A stretch of 64,000 nt of DNA from Prosthecobacter dejongeii (GTDB lineage Bacteria; Verrucomicrobiota; Verrucomicrobiia; Verrucomicrobiales; Verrucomicrobiaceae), in contig NZ_JACHIF010000008.1 of assembly GCF_014203045.1 (NCBI RefSeq), positions 217,671-281,670 on the forward strand, in the 5' to 3' direction. Both the position numbers and the translations under genes were made by a program. Below are positions 1 through 8,897 of the stretch, piece by piece. The stretch's first letter is position 1, and each line of letters opens with the position of its first letter. Under the pieces are notes generated by a model that saw nothing but the letters and a program-made list of their open reading frames with translations, was not told the DNA's origin and made no database searches.

Positions 1-243
1 GATGAGAGGGCCATAGACATCCTTGCCGTAACGGAGGTTATTTCCCGCTGCAGCACTGAAGGCTTCCTGGCCGCGGCCAAGATAGACCCCGCCGACAATG
101 CGCCCGCCAGCTCGATAGAGACTGCCGAGTTTTTCCTCTAGGATTCTAGAGAGGATCATACAGCGCAAAGTCTTCAGAAAGTCATCACGCAGGTCCGCTT
201 GAGCGGCAACATCAGGGCTTGGGAGCGTCGAGGTAGCAGGCAC
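1..243 (-). CDS. E1-alpha subunit of a thiamine-dependent 2-oxoacid dehydrogenase (N-terminal part)
   Basis: Reading the minus strand from a GTG at 243 gives 81 codons that run off the left edge of the window. After a short variable N-terminus, the protein carries a segment typical of E1-alpha subunits: ILSRILEEKLGSLYRAG, then GGVYLGRGQEAFS, then a conserved N-x-LRYGKD-like stretch. In this family the subunit binds thiamine diphosphate with E1-beta and decarboxylates pyruvate or branched-chain 2-oxoacids. An in-frame TGA just upstream rules out a longer start. The alternative is an internal ATG near 161, but this would cut into the conserved helix. The partner subunit and the cofactor motif are outside the window, so substrate specificity cannot be assigned. 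Confidence 0.8.
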   Translation of the reverse strand, partial: MPATSTLPSPDVAAQADLRDDFLKTLRCMILSRILEEKLGSLYRAGGRIVGGVYLGRGQEAFSAAAGNNLRYGKDVYGPLI

Positions 244-321
244 GGTGGAGATGGGTCATTTCATCCGGATCAGCGCGATACGGATTTCACGCCGATGTTT
301 TCACAGTCGTCCAGCCTTGTC

Positions 322-345
322 CAGAGAGGAAAGTTTCCCTCTCTG
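322..345. other. Stem-loop between two minus-strand genes
   Basis: CAGAGAGG (322-329) and CCTCTCTG (338-345) form a perfect 8-bp stem with an 8-nt loop whose AAA/TTT can extend the pairing. It lies between the nucleotidyltransferase stop (364) and the E1-alpha start (243). No T-run follows on the minus strand, so a classical intrinsic terminator is not supported. It may be an attenuator or a processing hairpin. Confidence 0.35.
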
Positions 346-363
346 CACAAGAATAAATGGAAA

Positions 364-1272
364 TCAGGCCCAAAGATTCTCGGGATAAGCCCCGGCCGCC
401 ACGAGGGAGCGGATGCTGGCAACAACGTCTGCCTTGTCTTCAGGGTAGGTCACCCCGAACCAGGAGTCGTTTGATTCCAGCACGGTGACATCGGCTTTGC
501 CATCGCGGATAAGCACATCCACTTCCTTGGGTACATAGCACTCAGACTTGAGATCTGTGCCGCTGGTTTCCAAGAATTGAGTGAAAGCCGCGCGCAGGTG
601 GCCAAAGATATCAGGGGTGAAGCCGAAAAAGTTCATGGACACCACTTCTTCACCCGTCAGCGGGATGGCAGGCTCTGTTTCGCGGTTTTCAGCCCCGGTG
701 GGAGTGCGGAAGATCTTGGTCATTTCAGTGACAGAGCTCAGCATGCCGTCCGCTCCGCGAGTGCAAACGCCACGCGCCACGCTGCCGTGGTCAGAAAGGG
801 TGTTTTTCAGGTAGAAGCCTACCATGGAGTAGTGGCTCTTACCGTCTGCTGGGCGTTCCGTAGCTAGATAACTTCCTATCTTGGCAAAGGCATCACGACC
901 ATAAAAGTCATCGGCATTGATCATCAAGAAAGGCTCGTTTACCACACCTTCAGCCGCTAGAACGGCGTGCGCGGTGCCCCAGGGCTTGGTACGACCTTCT
1001 GGCACGCTGAATCCTGCTGGTAGATCGTTGATGTCTTGGAACGCATAATCCACCGCGATGCGGTCGCCAAATTTGCTGCCGATCTGCGTGCGGAACTGTT
1101 CTTCGAAGTCGCGTCGGATCACGAAGACCACCTTGCCAAATCCGGCACGGATGGCGTCGAACACCGAATAATCCAACACCACTTCACCAGAAGGGCCCAT
1201 GGCATCGAGCTGTTTGAGACCGCCGTAACGGCTGCCCATTCCGGCAGCGAGGATGAGGAGAGTGGGTTTCAT
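364..1272 (-). CDS. Sugar-phosphate nucleotidyltransferase family protein
   Basis: This 302-residue cytoplasmic protein opens with LILAAGMGSRYGGLKQLD, the glycine-rich nucleotide-binding signature of the NTP_transferase family (G-x-G-S-R, with a Lys/Gln following). A second family mark is the metal-binding NADDFYG around residue 120. Members transfer a nucleotidyl group from NTP to a sugar phosphate to make NDP-sugars for envelope polysaccharide. The length is usual for a stand-alone catalytic domain without a left-handed beta-helix. The sugar cannot be deduced from the sequence. The gene sits alone between the E1-alpha gene and a membrane-protein cluster on the same strand, with no obvious pathway partner. 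Confidence 0.85.
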   Translation of the reverse strand: MKPTLLILAAGMGSRYGGLKQLDAMGPSGEVVLDYSVFDAIRAGFGKVVFVIRRDFEEQFRTQIGSKFGDRIAVDYAFQDINDLPAGFSVPEGRTKPWGTAHAVLAAEGVVNEPFLMINADDFYGRDAFAKIGSYLATERPADGKSHYSMVGFYLKNTLSDHGSVARGVCTRGADGMLSSVTEMTKIFRTPTGAENRETEPAIPLTGEEVVSMNFFGFTPDIFGHLRAAFTQFLETSGTDLKSECYVPKEVDVLIRDGKADVTVLESNDSWFGVTYPEDKADVVASIRSLVAAGAYPENLWA

Positions 1273-1365
1273 GAAGGGATGAAAATCAGAGGGCCTCCAC
1301 TCATGGGCAGGCCACGCGAGGCGTCAACTGACGTTGCACGGTCAATTTAAGGGAGGATTCCCTGT

Positions 1366-4131
1366 TTAACTCAAGGCGGACTTCAGCGTTTGAAGGTCTT
1401 GCAGTCGCCGCACCACCTCATGTCCTGCCACTTTTTCGGTATTTTTAAAGGCTTCTCGGATGCGGTCTTTCGGTAAGGTGGAGGTTTCAGACAAGAGTTG
1501 TATCAATGCCTCATCATCCAGATTCACCAAATGGGGGTAGCGGCGAAGAGCACGAACTCGCACAGCATCCGCTGCCGCTTTGAAAAGCACGTCTGGACGC
1601 TTCAAACGATAAAAAAACTGCCCCAGTGCACTGATATGTTCGGCAAAGTGTTTGGTATCATGCAGGGCCACCTGACGGAGCGGACCAAAACGTGGCATGT
1701 GCAGCCATAGCCACGTCATTGTCAGTAGGGCGAGCCCAACCAAAGGCATCCAGGCACGATCCCATAACAAGGCCCAGAAGCTGCTCTGCAAAGTGACGAT
1801 GAACTTTACCACGCATGACTCTTCACCCACCAAAGCCAGGAGCCAGCGGGCATGATCGTTTTCATCCAAAAACCGATTCCTCAAAGGTCGGGCGTGGTTA
1901 AGGATTGTCACCCTTCCCAAACCGTGAACGAGGCTGAGTGCAGGCGCTTGATCCACACGCCCAGATACTTGCTCTTGGTTAGCCAGCGGTCGGTTAAGCG
2001 AGAGCTTTAAAACATCCACAAAGTCCACTTCAAAAGTATCTTTGCCCACTTTCATGCTGCTACGCAGCGTGGGTACATCGGGTGGTTCCGGATTCGGGAT
2101 TTTCAAACGGGGGGCTATTTCATCGGCCTTGTCGGAAGGTGGGAGGTCTTTGGATGTTTGTGAGTCTGGGGGCGAAGGATCTTCTAAATTGGACATTTTC
2201 TGAAATGTCTCGATCAGCGCCTTGAGATTCCCCGCGCTTTCCAACTGAACTCCCAAGGTCTCCAAAATCGGGTCTGCTCGCTCTTCATTGCCAGTATAAA
2301 CATAAGAGGAAAGGCCGCTAAACATACCCCAGTCATTGTAGGGTGCGCAGCCCGCTACCGCATAGATCAGATGACCGCCCTCATTCGCCCAGGCTAGCAA
2401 CTGTCTCGCTCTTGCTTCCGGCATTCCGGATTCTCCAGACACGATGATAACTCCGTGCTCCGGCTCTGGAAGTTCATTCAGCGTTGGCAGCCGTTCCACT
2501 TGGTGGCCATAAATCTCCAGCAGTTGCTGCGCGGCTAAAAAAGGGTTGGTCCGTGCTTTTCCTTCGTACCCCTGGGGTAGGTTAATCTCCTCCCAGTGAC
2601 CTTCACAGCCGATAAGATGTGGCAGCAATAACAACACGAGCGCTGCCTTTTTTATCACATGCTGCCTCACAGCCGTAGCGGAGGGGAGGAACGGCCATGT
2701 GCGACACAAGTCTTCAAACTCCATTGTCCCAGGAGTCACTCCTGCATAGGCCATTCGCACCCATGCCAGAGTGAGGTGACGAAAGAATTCAGTCACAGCG
2801 GTATCGCCCATTTGAGCCACCTTGAGCAGGCAATCATCCTCCGTATCACTATCACGAATGGGCAGGCGACGTAGCTCTACCAGTCGCGATAGCATGCCAC
2901 GGTAAAGCAGGCTTAAAGCCTCCTTGGGCTGCTCCTCGACCCAGGCTGCCCGTGCCGCTTTGACAATGTCTGTCGGCAGGCTCTCCCTGGTAATATCCAA
3001 TCCCATGATCACCTTCGGACCAGCTTCAGGACGGTGTTTTGATTTGAAACGACCGCTTAGAAAAAGATGCTTGTTGAGTATCAACCATCGCGCTGCCAGG
3101 ATGAGTAAAACCGCCACGACAGCAATGGCTAGGCCGTAAAAAACTCGTCCTAAAACAGGGCCGTTCGACATTGTAGCCTGACTGTTTTTTACTTCTTCAG
3201 TTTGATCAGGTATCCATACCCTCTGCGTGCGGCTATGTTCTTTGAATTCAGGTTTCGCCAAAATCTCTTTCAGGGCATCTGTCACCGCCTGTCTTGTTTG
3301 CGGTTTAGAAGGTGATTCTTGAGCCGTGAGTGCGCCTGGCAAAATGAAAAAAAACGCTAGTGCTGCCATGGCTATCGGGCGCAATCTTGCCGCCATCCTA
3401 CGGAAAACCAGTTCAATGTCCCATCCCTCAATCTTCGTGCGTGAGTTCAGGTAGAGGCCAAATCCAGCTCCGACGTAAAACGGCTCCACCACCGTCATAG
3501 CACAAAGATAGAGGACGTAACTGGACCATAGCTCAGCATTAGGCATGTCCAGGTAACTCTCCGAATCTAAAAACAACTCGCTCCAGTCCGGCAGGCCTGA
3601 AGCAGGGCCTAACGAACTCACCAGTGCCATGATGCCCAACCAAACGGCTAATTCCAACTTTACAAATACCCATGTGACTGAGGTGCCACTGCTGCCGCCA
3701 TCTACCGCTAAAGCACGGAGACGTCGCTTCACTGCCTTTCCTCTCTGCCCTTCTAGCATCCAGATGGGCAGGGCAAAGCTGCGGATAGATGACAGCCTCC
3801 GAATTAAAAGAGCAGATAACAAAAAGCGTGACCATAAACGCGGCCACTCACGCAGAGTCTCTTTGAAACTGGGCTTCGACCCAAATGCAGCCCGGCTAAG
3901 ATAATACAGAGGCAGGCGATCATATAAAGGTTTGAGCCACCATGCGGTCAACGCAAAGACATGTGGATGGTCTCGCAGCAGTAGGGCCAAGAGGATCCAC
4001 AACGGCACTGCGGAAATCAGCCAGAGAAGGAGTACCTGCCCGTAATCCCGTCTTACCAAGGCACAGCCCAAGTCAGCAGCCTCCCAAGGTTGCCGGGGCC
4101 GAAGAGCAATCGTTAGATCTTCAAGGCGCAT
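1366..4131 (-). CDS. Large membrane protein with DUF4129-like and DUF4350-like regions
   Basis: The protein has about 921 residues. The N-terminal third holds several hydrophobic segments (around residues 35-75 and 160-280), followed by a further membrane segment near 340. A DUF4129-like stretch follows at about 385-485, with YRGMLSRLVELRRLPIRDSD inside it. A DUF4350-like domain at about 520-790 contains VIIVSGESGMPEARARQLLAW, and a last membrane segment and a charged tail end the protein. I chose ATG 4131 because GGGAGG lies about 10 bases upstream; a longer GTG start at 4149 would place that motif inside the gene. The start overlaps the SpoIIM-like stop by 11 bases, implying translational coupling. 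Family members accompany RDD and SpoIIM proteins; the biochemical role is unknown. Confidence 0.7.
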   Translation of the reverse strand: MRLEDLTIALRPRQPWEAADLGCALVRRDYGQVLLLWLISAVPLWILLALLLRDHPHVFALTAWWLKPLYDRLPLYYLSRAAFGSKPSFKETLREWPRLWSRFLLSALLIRRLSSIRSFALPIWMLEGQRGKAVKRRLRALAVDGGSSGTSVTWVFVKLELAVWLGIMALVSSLGPASGLPDWSELFLDSESYLDMPNAELWSSYVLYLCAMTVVEPFYVGAGFGLYLNSRTKIEGWDIELVFRRMAARLRPIAMAALAFFFILPGALTAQESPSKPQTRQAVTDALKEILAKPEFKEHSRTQRVWIPDQTEEVKNSQATMSNGPVLGRVFYGLAIAVVAVLLILAARWLILNKHLFLSGRFKSKHRPEAGPKVIMGLDITRESLPTDIVKAARAAWVEEQPKEALSLLYRGMLSRLVELRRLPIRDSDTEDDCLLKVAQMGDTAVTEFFRHLTLAWVRMAYAGVTPGTMEFEDLCRTWPFLPSATAVRQHVIKKAALVLLLLPHLIGCEGHWEEINLPQGYEGKARTNPFLAAQQLLEIYGHQVERLPTLNELPEPEHGVIIVSGESGMPEARARQLLAWANEGGHLIYAVAGCAPYNDWGMFSGLSSYVYTGNEERADPILETLGVQLESAGNLKALIETFQKMSNLEDPSPPDSQTSKDLPPSDKADEIAPRLKIPNPEPPDVPTLRSSMKVGKDTFEVDFVDVLKLSLNRPLANQEQVSGRVDQAPALSLVHGLGRVTILNHARPLRNRFLDENDHARWLLALVGEESCVVKFIVTLQSSFWALLWDRAWMPLVGLALLTMTWLWLHMPRFGPLRQVALHDTKHFAEHISALGQFFYRLKRPDVLFKAAADAVRVRALRRYPHLVNLDDEALIQLLSETSTLPKDRIREAFKNTEKVAGHEVVRRLQDLQTLKSALS

Positions 4132-5092
4132 GAGGACGCTCCCTCCCACTCAAAAAGAGGTACCCCAGTGTCACTACCCACAGGAGCATACCCACCGCAT
4201 AACGCACAAAAGGAGGGAAGGGGTTGGCTGACCAAAATCCCTCAATCACCGCCGCAAAAGCCGTCATGAGTGCAGCGCCGGCGATGAGGATCAGCGCCCG
4301 CCGCCCGCCTAAAACTAAAGCCGTTTTTCGGTCATAGGGGCCAGGTTTGACCAAAGATAAGCCCAGTCGCATACCCGCCATGCCTGAAATCACCACCCCC
4401 ATGAGTTCTGGGGCCGAGTGCCCTGCTACAAACGCATAAAAAGTCTCAGGATTGCACGCATGGTGCACGTAACCCACGGCAGCTCCCAGATGAGCGCCGT
4501 TAAAGAGCATGATGATAATGGACCCGACTCCGCCCAAAAGACCTCCCGCAAAAGTACGCAGATCAATGCCTACATTGTTCCAGATGTAGAAGGCGAACAT
4601 GCCAAAGTTGGAGCCGAACTCCTCCCTCATGTAATCATGGGGAGAGGTGCCTTTGCCATACATCATTTCCATTTGGATCATGCCGTCAGGCCCCAGGATG
4701 GACATGGCCCATTCTGGATCAAAGGGCGTCCATGCGGCCAAAAAAAGAAAGGGACCCCAGAACATAACCATACAAAACCAAAAAAGCCCACGCTCCCCAC
4801 GCACAGCTTGGGGGAACTCTTTGAAGATCATTTGTGCGAGTCGCTCCCACCCGCCGCTGATGCGTCTTTCTAGAGTGCGATAGCCGGTGATCGCTAAGGC
4901 ATTCAGTCGGCCGACCAAACGCGGACCATACATGCGATGTTGTGCCACACTGAGGTCATGGCAAGCTTGGCGAAAAAGCTGAGGTATTTCCTCCACGCCT
5001 GCGGTCTTTGGGTTGGATTCTACCTCCCTCAACAATTGTTGTAACCGCTGCCACCGCGGCTCATTTTCTTTTTCAAACTGGGATGGCGTCAT
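4121..5092 (-). CDS. Stage II sporulation protein M (SpoIIM)-like membrane protein
   Basis: The protein has about 323 residues. It begins with a soluble, Arg-rich region of about 110 residues (FEKENEPRWQRLQQLL, then a helical RQACHDLSVAQHR segment), followed by five or so membrane segments. The segment with FAFYIWNNVGIDLRTFAGG, then VAGHSAPELMGVVISG, is typical of the SpoIIM/DUF95 family of non-sporulating bacteria. The ATG at 5092 is preferred because the protein then starts just before the conserved region; the open frame continues to 5134 and overlaps the RDD gene. It lies 14 bases after the RDD stop and overlaps the next gene, so the three form one operon. A role in membrane-complex assembly is inferred from family context only. 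Confidence 0.75.
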   Translation of the reverse strand: MTPSQFEKENEPRWQRLQQLLREVESNPKTAGVEEIPQLFRQACHDLSVAQHRMYGPRLVGRLNALAITGYRTLERRISGGWERLAQMIFKEFPQAVRGERGLFWFCMVMFWGPFLFLAAWTPFDPEWAMSILGPDGMIQMEMMYGKGTSPHDYMREEFGSNFGMFAFYIWNNVGIDLRTFAGGLLGGVGSIIIMLFNGAHLGAAVGYVHHACNPETFYAFVAGHSAPELMGVVISGMAGMRLGLSLVKPGPYDRKTALVLGGRRALILIAGAALMTAFAAVIEGFWSANPFPPFVRYAVGMLLWVVTLGYLFLSGRERPHAP

Positions 5093-5106
5093 GGTTGGAA
5101 AGATAG

Positions 5107-5829
5107 TTAGCCTTGCCCTCCTTTTTGTAACCATACACCCATAGCGCAGGTGCGTGTGAGCCCTGCTAGACCCGTCATCCCAGTCAAAGGCTCGAGTAAA
5201 TCTGACAGTTCTGTCTTGCGTGCATCAGACCACTGAGGCGCCCTTTCTAAAAACTGCATCAGGGCAGCCTGCTCTGCACGGGACAGCGTTATGGTGGGGG
5301 CCTCTGGTTCTACATTGACTCGTACCACGGCCGCTTTCGAAACTTCTGGTTCGGCATACACCACCACCGTGTCTGCTACAAGGTCCCCAAGTCGCTGAAA
5401 ACGCTGGGTGAAAAGGCAGCATATTAGGCCAAAAAGGTAACATCCAGGCATGAAGTCGATCACACGCAACAGATTGCGAATGATGGATTGTGGCAATCTC
5501 ACGGGGGCTCCAGAAACACTGGAGACTTTCAGTTTCATCATCCGCTGCCCCGGAGTCGCCGCCATACCAGTCATTTCAAAAAAGACGTTGTAAAACCAGG
5601 ACAATACAAACATGCAGAGCATCAAAATGCCCTGAACAGTCTTATCTCCCAAACTGGGGCCCAATGCCATCAAACCCAAAAAAAGTGCCACGAGGATGGC
5701 CACAAAGATGAGCATGTCCACCAGCCAGGCCAAGCTTCGTACTGCAGGCCCAGCGACTCGTAAGTGAATCTCTACACCATCGGCAAGTTCTACGGGTTGG
5801 AGAGTGTCAGCAAGAAGAGGGACAGCCAT
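5107..5829 (-). CDS. RDD family membrane protein
   Basis: This is a roughly 240-residue membrane protein. Near the start is VELADGVEIHLRVAGPAVRS, the usual N-terminal signature of this family, then a membrane helix with a conserved Asp (LAWLVDMLIF). Two further helices follow, then PGQRMMKLKVSS, which carries the Arg/Asp pattern of RDD proteins. A soluble C-terminal tail of about 80 residues follows. The start is uncertain: ATG 5829 fits the family N-terminus, but the frame is open to a TTG at 5877 and neither has a good ribosome binding site. It is first in a three-gene operon with the SpoIIM-like and DUF4129/4350-like genes. Confidence 0.75.
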   Translation of the reverse strand: MAVPLLADTLQPVELADGVEIHLRVAGPAVRSLAWLVDMLIFVAILVALFLGLMALGPSLGDKTVQGILMLCMFVLSWFYNVFFEMTGMAATPGQRMMKLKVSSVSGAPVRLPQSIIRNLLRVIDFMPGCYLFGLICCLFTQRFQRLGDLVADTVVVYAEPEVSKAAVVRVNVEPEAPTITLSRAEQAALMQFLERAPQWSDARKTELSDLLEPLTGMTGLAGLTRTCAMGVWLQKGGQG

Positions 5830-5934
5830 AACGAAAGCAACGCTCGCGAATGAAGCGGTAGCCACCTTGTTTGACAACCCTGGAGTGAAACTTCTCCTGG
5901 ATGAGTGTTTTCAGCACGACCGCAAAGCCATCGC

Positions 5935-6624
5935 TCAGCCCTGCGTCTCTAAACGCTTATTCTTGTCAAAACGAATGTCCTCAGCGCGCTCAATGAAGAT
6001 GGTATCTTCGCAAATGTTCTTGGCATGGTCACCCACACGCTCCAGAAAACGAGCTACGAAAATCAAGTGTAGATAGCCTTCCAAGGGAGCTTGGCGGGCT
6101 TCCATCACACGCAACAGGGCCTGATCCACAGACTTTTCGGCTGCGTCTAGTTCTTTATCCAGCAATCGGCTTGAGGCTGCTGCATCGGGATCAGCATTCG
6201 TAAAAGCCTGGATGCTGGCTTCCAGGTTGCGCGCGCACAGGTGGTAAACTGGCTGGATCAACGTTAGTTCTGGGATCTCTGGCAGCAGATTGATCGCCCG
6301 TGCACGTTTGGCAATGCTGCAAGCCTGGTCCGAAATACGCTCTAAATTATTGGCCACGCGAATGGTGCCCATGACTTGGCGCAGATCATGAGCCGTTGGC
6401 TGGAACTTGAGCAGGATTTGCATGCCTAATTGATCGATGCTTTTCTCCAACTCGTTTACATCCTGGTCAGCAGCGATGGCGGCATTGCAGAGGTCTGTAT
6501 TGCGCTCCAACAGGCCACGCATGGCGCTGCCCAGATTGCGCCGGGCAATACTGGCCATGGTGAGGACCTGCTCACGCAGGCGGTCGAGGGCTTGATCGAA
6601 AGTTGACAAAATATGCTCGTGCAT
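5935..6624 (-). CDS. phoU: Phosphate signalling complex protein PhoU
   Basis: The protein has 229 residues, normal for PhoU, built from two tandem three-helix PhoU domains. The N-terminus (HILSTFDQALDRLREQVLTM) and the metal-cluster motifs D-x-x-V-N-E-L-E-K-x-I-D and D-A-A-E-K-S-V-D, with R-x-L-E-R-x-x-D-H-A-K-N-I in the second half, are all present. PhoU couples the Pst phosphate transporter to the PhoR kinase and damps the Pho response when phosphate is plentiful. No pst genes are in the window. A phoB/phoR-like pair lies 2.3 kb away on the other strand, beyond a phosphoesterase and a glycosyltransferase gene. Confidence 0.92.
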   Translation of the reverse strand: MHEHILSTFDQALDRLREQVLTMASIARRNLGSAMRGLLERNTDLCNAAIAADQDVNELEKSIDQLGMQILLKFQPTAHDLRQVMGTIRVANNLERISDQACSIAKRARAINLLPEIPELTLIQPVYHLCARNLEASIQAFTNADPDAAASSRLLDKELDAAEKSVDQALLRVMEARQAPLEGYLHLIFVARFLERVGDHAKNICEDTIFIERAEDIRFDKNKRLETQG

Positions 6625-6648
6625 CAGTGGCGTGGGCTAAGTCTGAGG

Positions 6649-7539
6649 CTACATGGGTAATGTGACGTTTTCGACACCTATTTTACTCTCGTTATCAACT
6701 TCAGCGACCACGGCATCACCTTTCGGTTCGCGGTTGGTACGTTCGCAAAATTGATCGTAAGTGATGACTTCGAATTCACCATTGTCGTGTTCTAGAATGG
6801 CTGTTAGGGACTCCACCCAATCTCCAGAATTTAGGTAGTGGGTATTACCCACCACTTTATTGGCAGGGCTGTGGATGTGACCGCAGATGATACCTTTGCA
6901 GCCTTTGGCCTTCGCCAGTTCTTGCAATTGTTCCTCATATTTACCCACGAAGCTAACAGCGGATTTCACTTTCAACTTCACCCAGCGACTGAGGGAAAAG
7001 CTTTCCTTACCACGAACCCGGCGATACCAGTTGTAGGCGCGGTTCACCCTCAAGAGGAGGTTGTAGCCGATGCCTCCGAGCTTGGCTATCCAAGGGTGGT
7101 TGGTCGTAACATGGTCAAAACCATCGCCATGGACCACCAAATAGTCACCTGCACGGGTATGGTGAATGTGCTCATCCGTGATCAGAAAGTTATCCAGCCG
7201 GATCGGGATGAAGCGATCAAGAATGTCGTCATGGTTACCACGCAGATAAATGATCTGGGTGTTTTCCTTTTCCATTTTCTTCAAAACGGTACGGATGAAG
7301 TGAGTGTGCGCCTTATTCCAGCCGCCAAGACGCTTCAGGTGCCAAGCGTCAATGATATCGCCATTCAGTACCAATTTGTCACACAAGGTATTGCGGATGA
7401 AATGGGAAGCTTGGGCTGCTTTACAATCGGGCATGCCCAGATGCACGTCTGAAATGAAGACCGTGCGGGCGCGCAGCTTGGTCTTCGTCCGCTCAGGATT
7501 TGTCGGCGTGTCAGGCTGGTCTTCAAGATCTTCAGGCAT
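6649..7539 (-). CDS. UDP-2,3-diacylglucosamine diphosphatase-like metallophosphoesterase
   Basis: The protein has 296 residues with the calcineurin-like metal motifs in order: D-x-H (FISDVHLG), GD-x-x-D (LVLNGDIIDAW), GNHD (LRGNHDDIL), then H-x-D (VVHGDGFD) and GHIHSP with a following N-S-G. This combination resembles LpxH and the broader YbbF/UDP-diacylglucosamine hydrolase group, which split UDP-2,3-diacylglucosamine during lipid A synthesis at the inner membrane face. It is longer than E. coli LpxH and has an acidic Pro/Thr N-terminal extension of about 28 residues. In many bacteria such a gene precedes a family-4 glycosyltransferase, as here, so a related envelope-lipid role is possible. 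Confidence 0.75.
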   Translation of the reverse strand: MPEDLEDQPDTPTNPERTKTKLRARTVFISDVHLGMPDCKAAQASHFIRNTLCDKLVLNGDIIDAWHLKRLGGWNKAHTHFIRTVLKKMEKENTQIIYLRGNHDDILDRFIPIRLDNFLITDEHIHHTRAGDYLVVHGDGFDHVTTNHPWIAKLGGIGYNLLLRVNRAYNWYRRVRGKESFSLSRWVKLKVKSAVSFVGKYEEQLQELAKAKGCKGIICGHIHSPANKVVGNTHYLNSGDWVESLTAILEHDNGEFEVITYDQFCERTNREPKGDAVVAEVDNESKIGVENVTLPM

Positions 7540-7572
7540 GGGGTGGAGTGAACGCGGAGAATGGGGTGTGGG

Positions 7573-8715
7573 TCAAGCCGGGTCTTTGGCCAGAATGGGA
7601 GGGATGACCGATTTCAATTCGGTTTCAAATTGCTCAATCACTCGTTGCCATCCTAGGTGGCGGGCAGCCTCACGTGCGGCCTGACGTTGAGTGGCATCTT
7701 CCCAGCAGTTCGCTGCCTTTTCACATTGCGTTAGAAAGGCGGTCTCATCATCAAACGCGGCCAGTAAGCCATTTTGACCCGTGTGGATCAGCAAGCGTGG
7801 GGCCGCATAATCATAGGCCACCGTCATTAGCCCGCTTGACATGGCCTCGAGCACCACATTCCCGAAAGTTTCTGTGATGCTAGGGAAAATAAACACATCC
7901 GCACTAGCGTAATGGGTGGCTAGGTCTTCCCCTGTGCGACTACCGGCGTAGTGGAATTCAGGATGCTCGGATTGCAGGCTTTTCAATTTAGGCCCATCCC
8001 CCACCACCACGCACACCGCCGAGGGGTTCGCTTCGCGGAATTTGGCGAAACTGCACGTCAGCAACTCAAGATTTTTTTCTGCGGCCACCCGTCCTACATA
8101 CAGGGCCACCGGTGTGTCATCCCTAGCGCCCCAGGTTTCCCGCAATGCCATACTACGCCGGGCGGGATCAAACAAAGCTGTGTCCACACCACGCCCCAGC
8201 ACCCCCACATTATGGATGCCCCAGCGTTCCAGCATGGCTGCCGTATCTGCGCTCGGCGTCAAAGTGCGGGCTGTTTGGTTATGAATACTGCGGAGCAGGC
8301 CTTGAGCTACGCCCTCCAAACCGGGCAACGAGTAGTCCTCCAGATAAGTTTGGAAATTCGTATGAAATCCCGACACCATAGGAATGCCCATTTTATTACC
8401 GGCACGGATGCTGGCGATTCCTAATGGCGTCTCGGTAGCCACGTAGAGAGCGTCAGGGCGAAAAGATTCATAGAGAGACTGCATCTGCCACGTGGTAGTA
8501 AATCCCATACGCAATCCTGGGTATCCAGGCAGCGGCATGGCCATCACGGTATGCCGCTTGATGGCATCTTCAGCCTCATCAGGACCAGCCTCTAGGGTAG
8601 TCACCACTTCCACTTCGTGGCCGCGTTGTTTCAATCCAGCAGCTAAGGTTGCCAGAGTTCTCGCCACCCCATTGATGTCAGGGGGGAAGGTGTCGGTGAT
8701 GAGTAAAAACCTCAT
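7573..8715 (-). CDS. Glycosyltransferase, GT4/GT1-fold (GDP-mannose-dependent mannosyltransferase-like)
   Basis: The protein has 380 residues with two Rossmann halves. The acceptor side starts FLLITDTFPPDINGVARTL with the conserved Gly-Val loop. The donor side has VALYVGRVAAEKNLELL and a retaining-GT4 E-x7-E motif within ITETFGNVVLEAMSSG. The pattern is closest in my memory to the alpha-mannosyltransferase group that attaches mannose to lipid carriers such as phosphatidylinositol or diacylglycerol. The enzyme would work at the inner membrane face. It sits 33 bases after the phosphoesterase start region on the same strand and diverges from the phoB-like gene across a 182-base spacer full of inverted repeats, so phosphate-dependent control is plausible. 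Confidence 0.8.
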   Translation of the reverse strand: MRFLLITDTFPPDINGVARTLATLAAGLKQRGHEVEVVTTLEAGPDEAEDAIKRHTVMAMPLPGYPGLRMGFTTTWQMQSLYESFRPDALYVATETPLGIASIRAGNKMGIPMVSGFHTNFQTYLEDYSLPGLEGVAQGLLRSIHNQTARTLTPSADTAAMLERWGIHNVGVLGRGVDTALFDPARRSMALRETWGARDDTPVALYVGRVAAEKNLELLTCSFAKFREANPSAVCVVVGDGPKLKSLQSEHPEFHYAGSRTGEDLATHYASADVFIFPSITETFGNVVLEAMSSGLMTVAYDYAAPRLLIHTGQNGLLAAFDDETAFLTQCEKAANCWEDATQRQAAREAARHLGWQRVIEQFETELKSVIPPILAKDPA

Positions 8716-8897
8716 GTCACATGCTGTGATTCAGCTTCATAGAGAGCAGATTATCCTCGTAACAAAGTGATCCATTGTGACGAATGCGTCACCCGTATTG
8801 TTGAAATAATGTGAAGCAAGATTTTCATTTTGTGACATAGATGTCACCAAGAACAGTTTGGTGACAGACCCTCTACTTATGTAAATGGCTAGCCGAT
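8716..8897. promoter_or_regulatory. Divergent intergenic region with a set of GTGAC/GTCAC dyads
   Basis: This 182-base spacer separates the glycosyltransferase (minus) from the phoB-like gene (plus). It contains GTGACGAATGCGTCAC at 8777-8792 and GTGACATAGATGTCAC at 8832-8847. Both are the same 16-bp design (GTGAC-N6-GTCAC), with centres 55 bases apart. A third, longer dyad, GTCACCAA-N7-TTGGTGAC, spans 8843-8865 and shares a half-site with the second. TCACATGCTGTGA at 8717-8729 touches the glycosyltransferase start. The repeated symmetric design argues for binding of a dimeric regulator. TGTCA is also the core of enterobacterial Pho boxes, but there the repeats are direct rather than inverted. 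Confidence 0.6.

Noticed and set aside
6838..7452. A 204-codon plus-strand frame inside the metallophosphoesterase gene
   Set aside because: It is antisense to the gene that carries all metal-binding motifs; no family signature is present.
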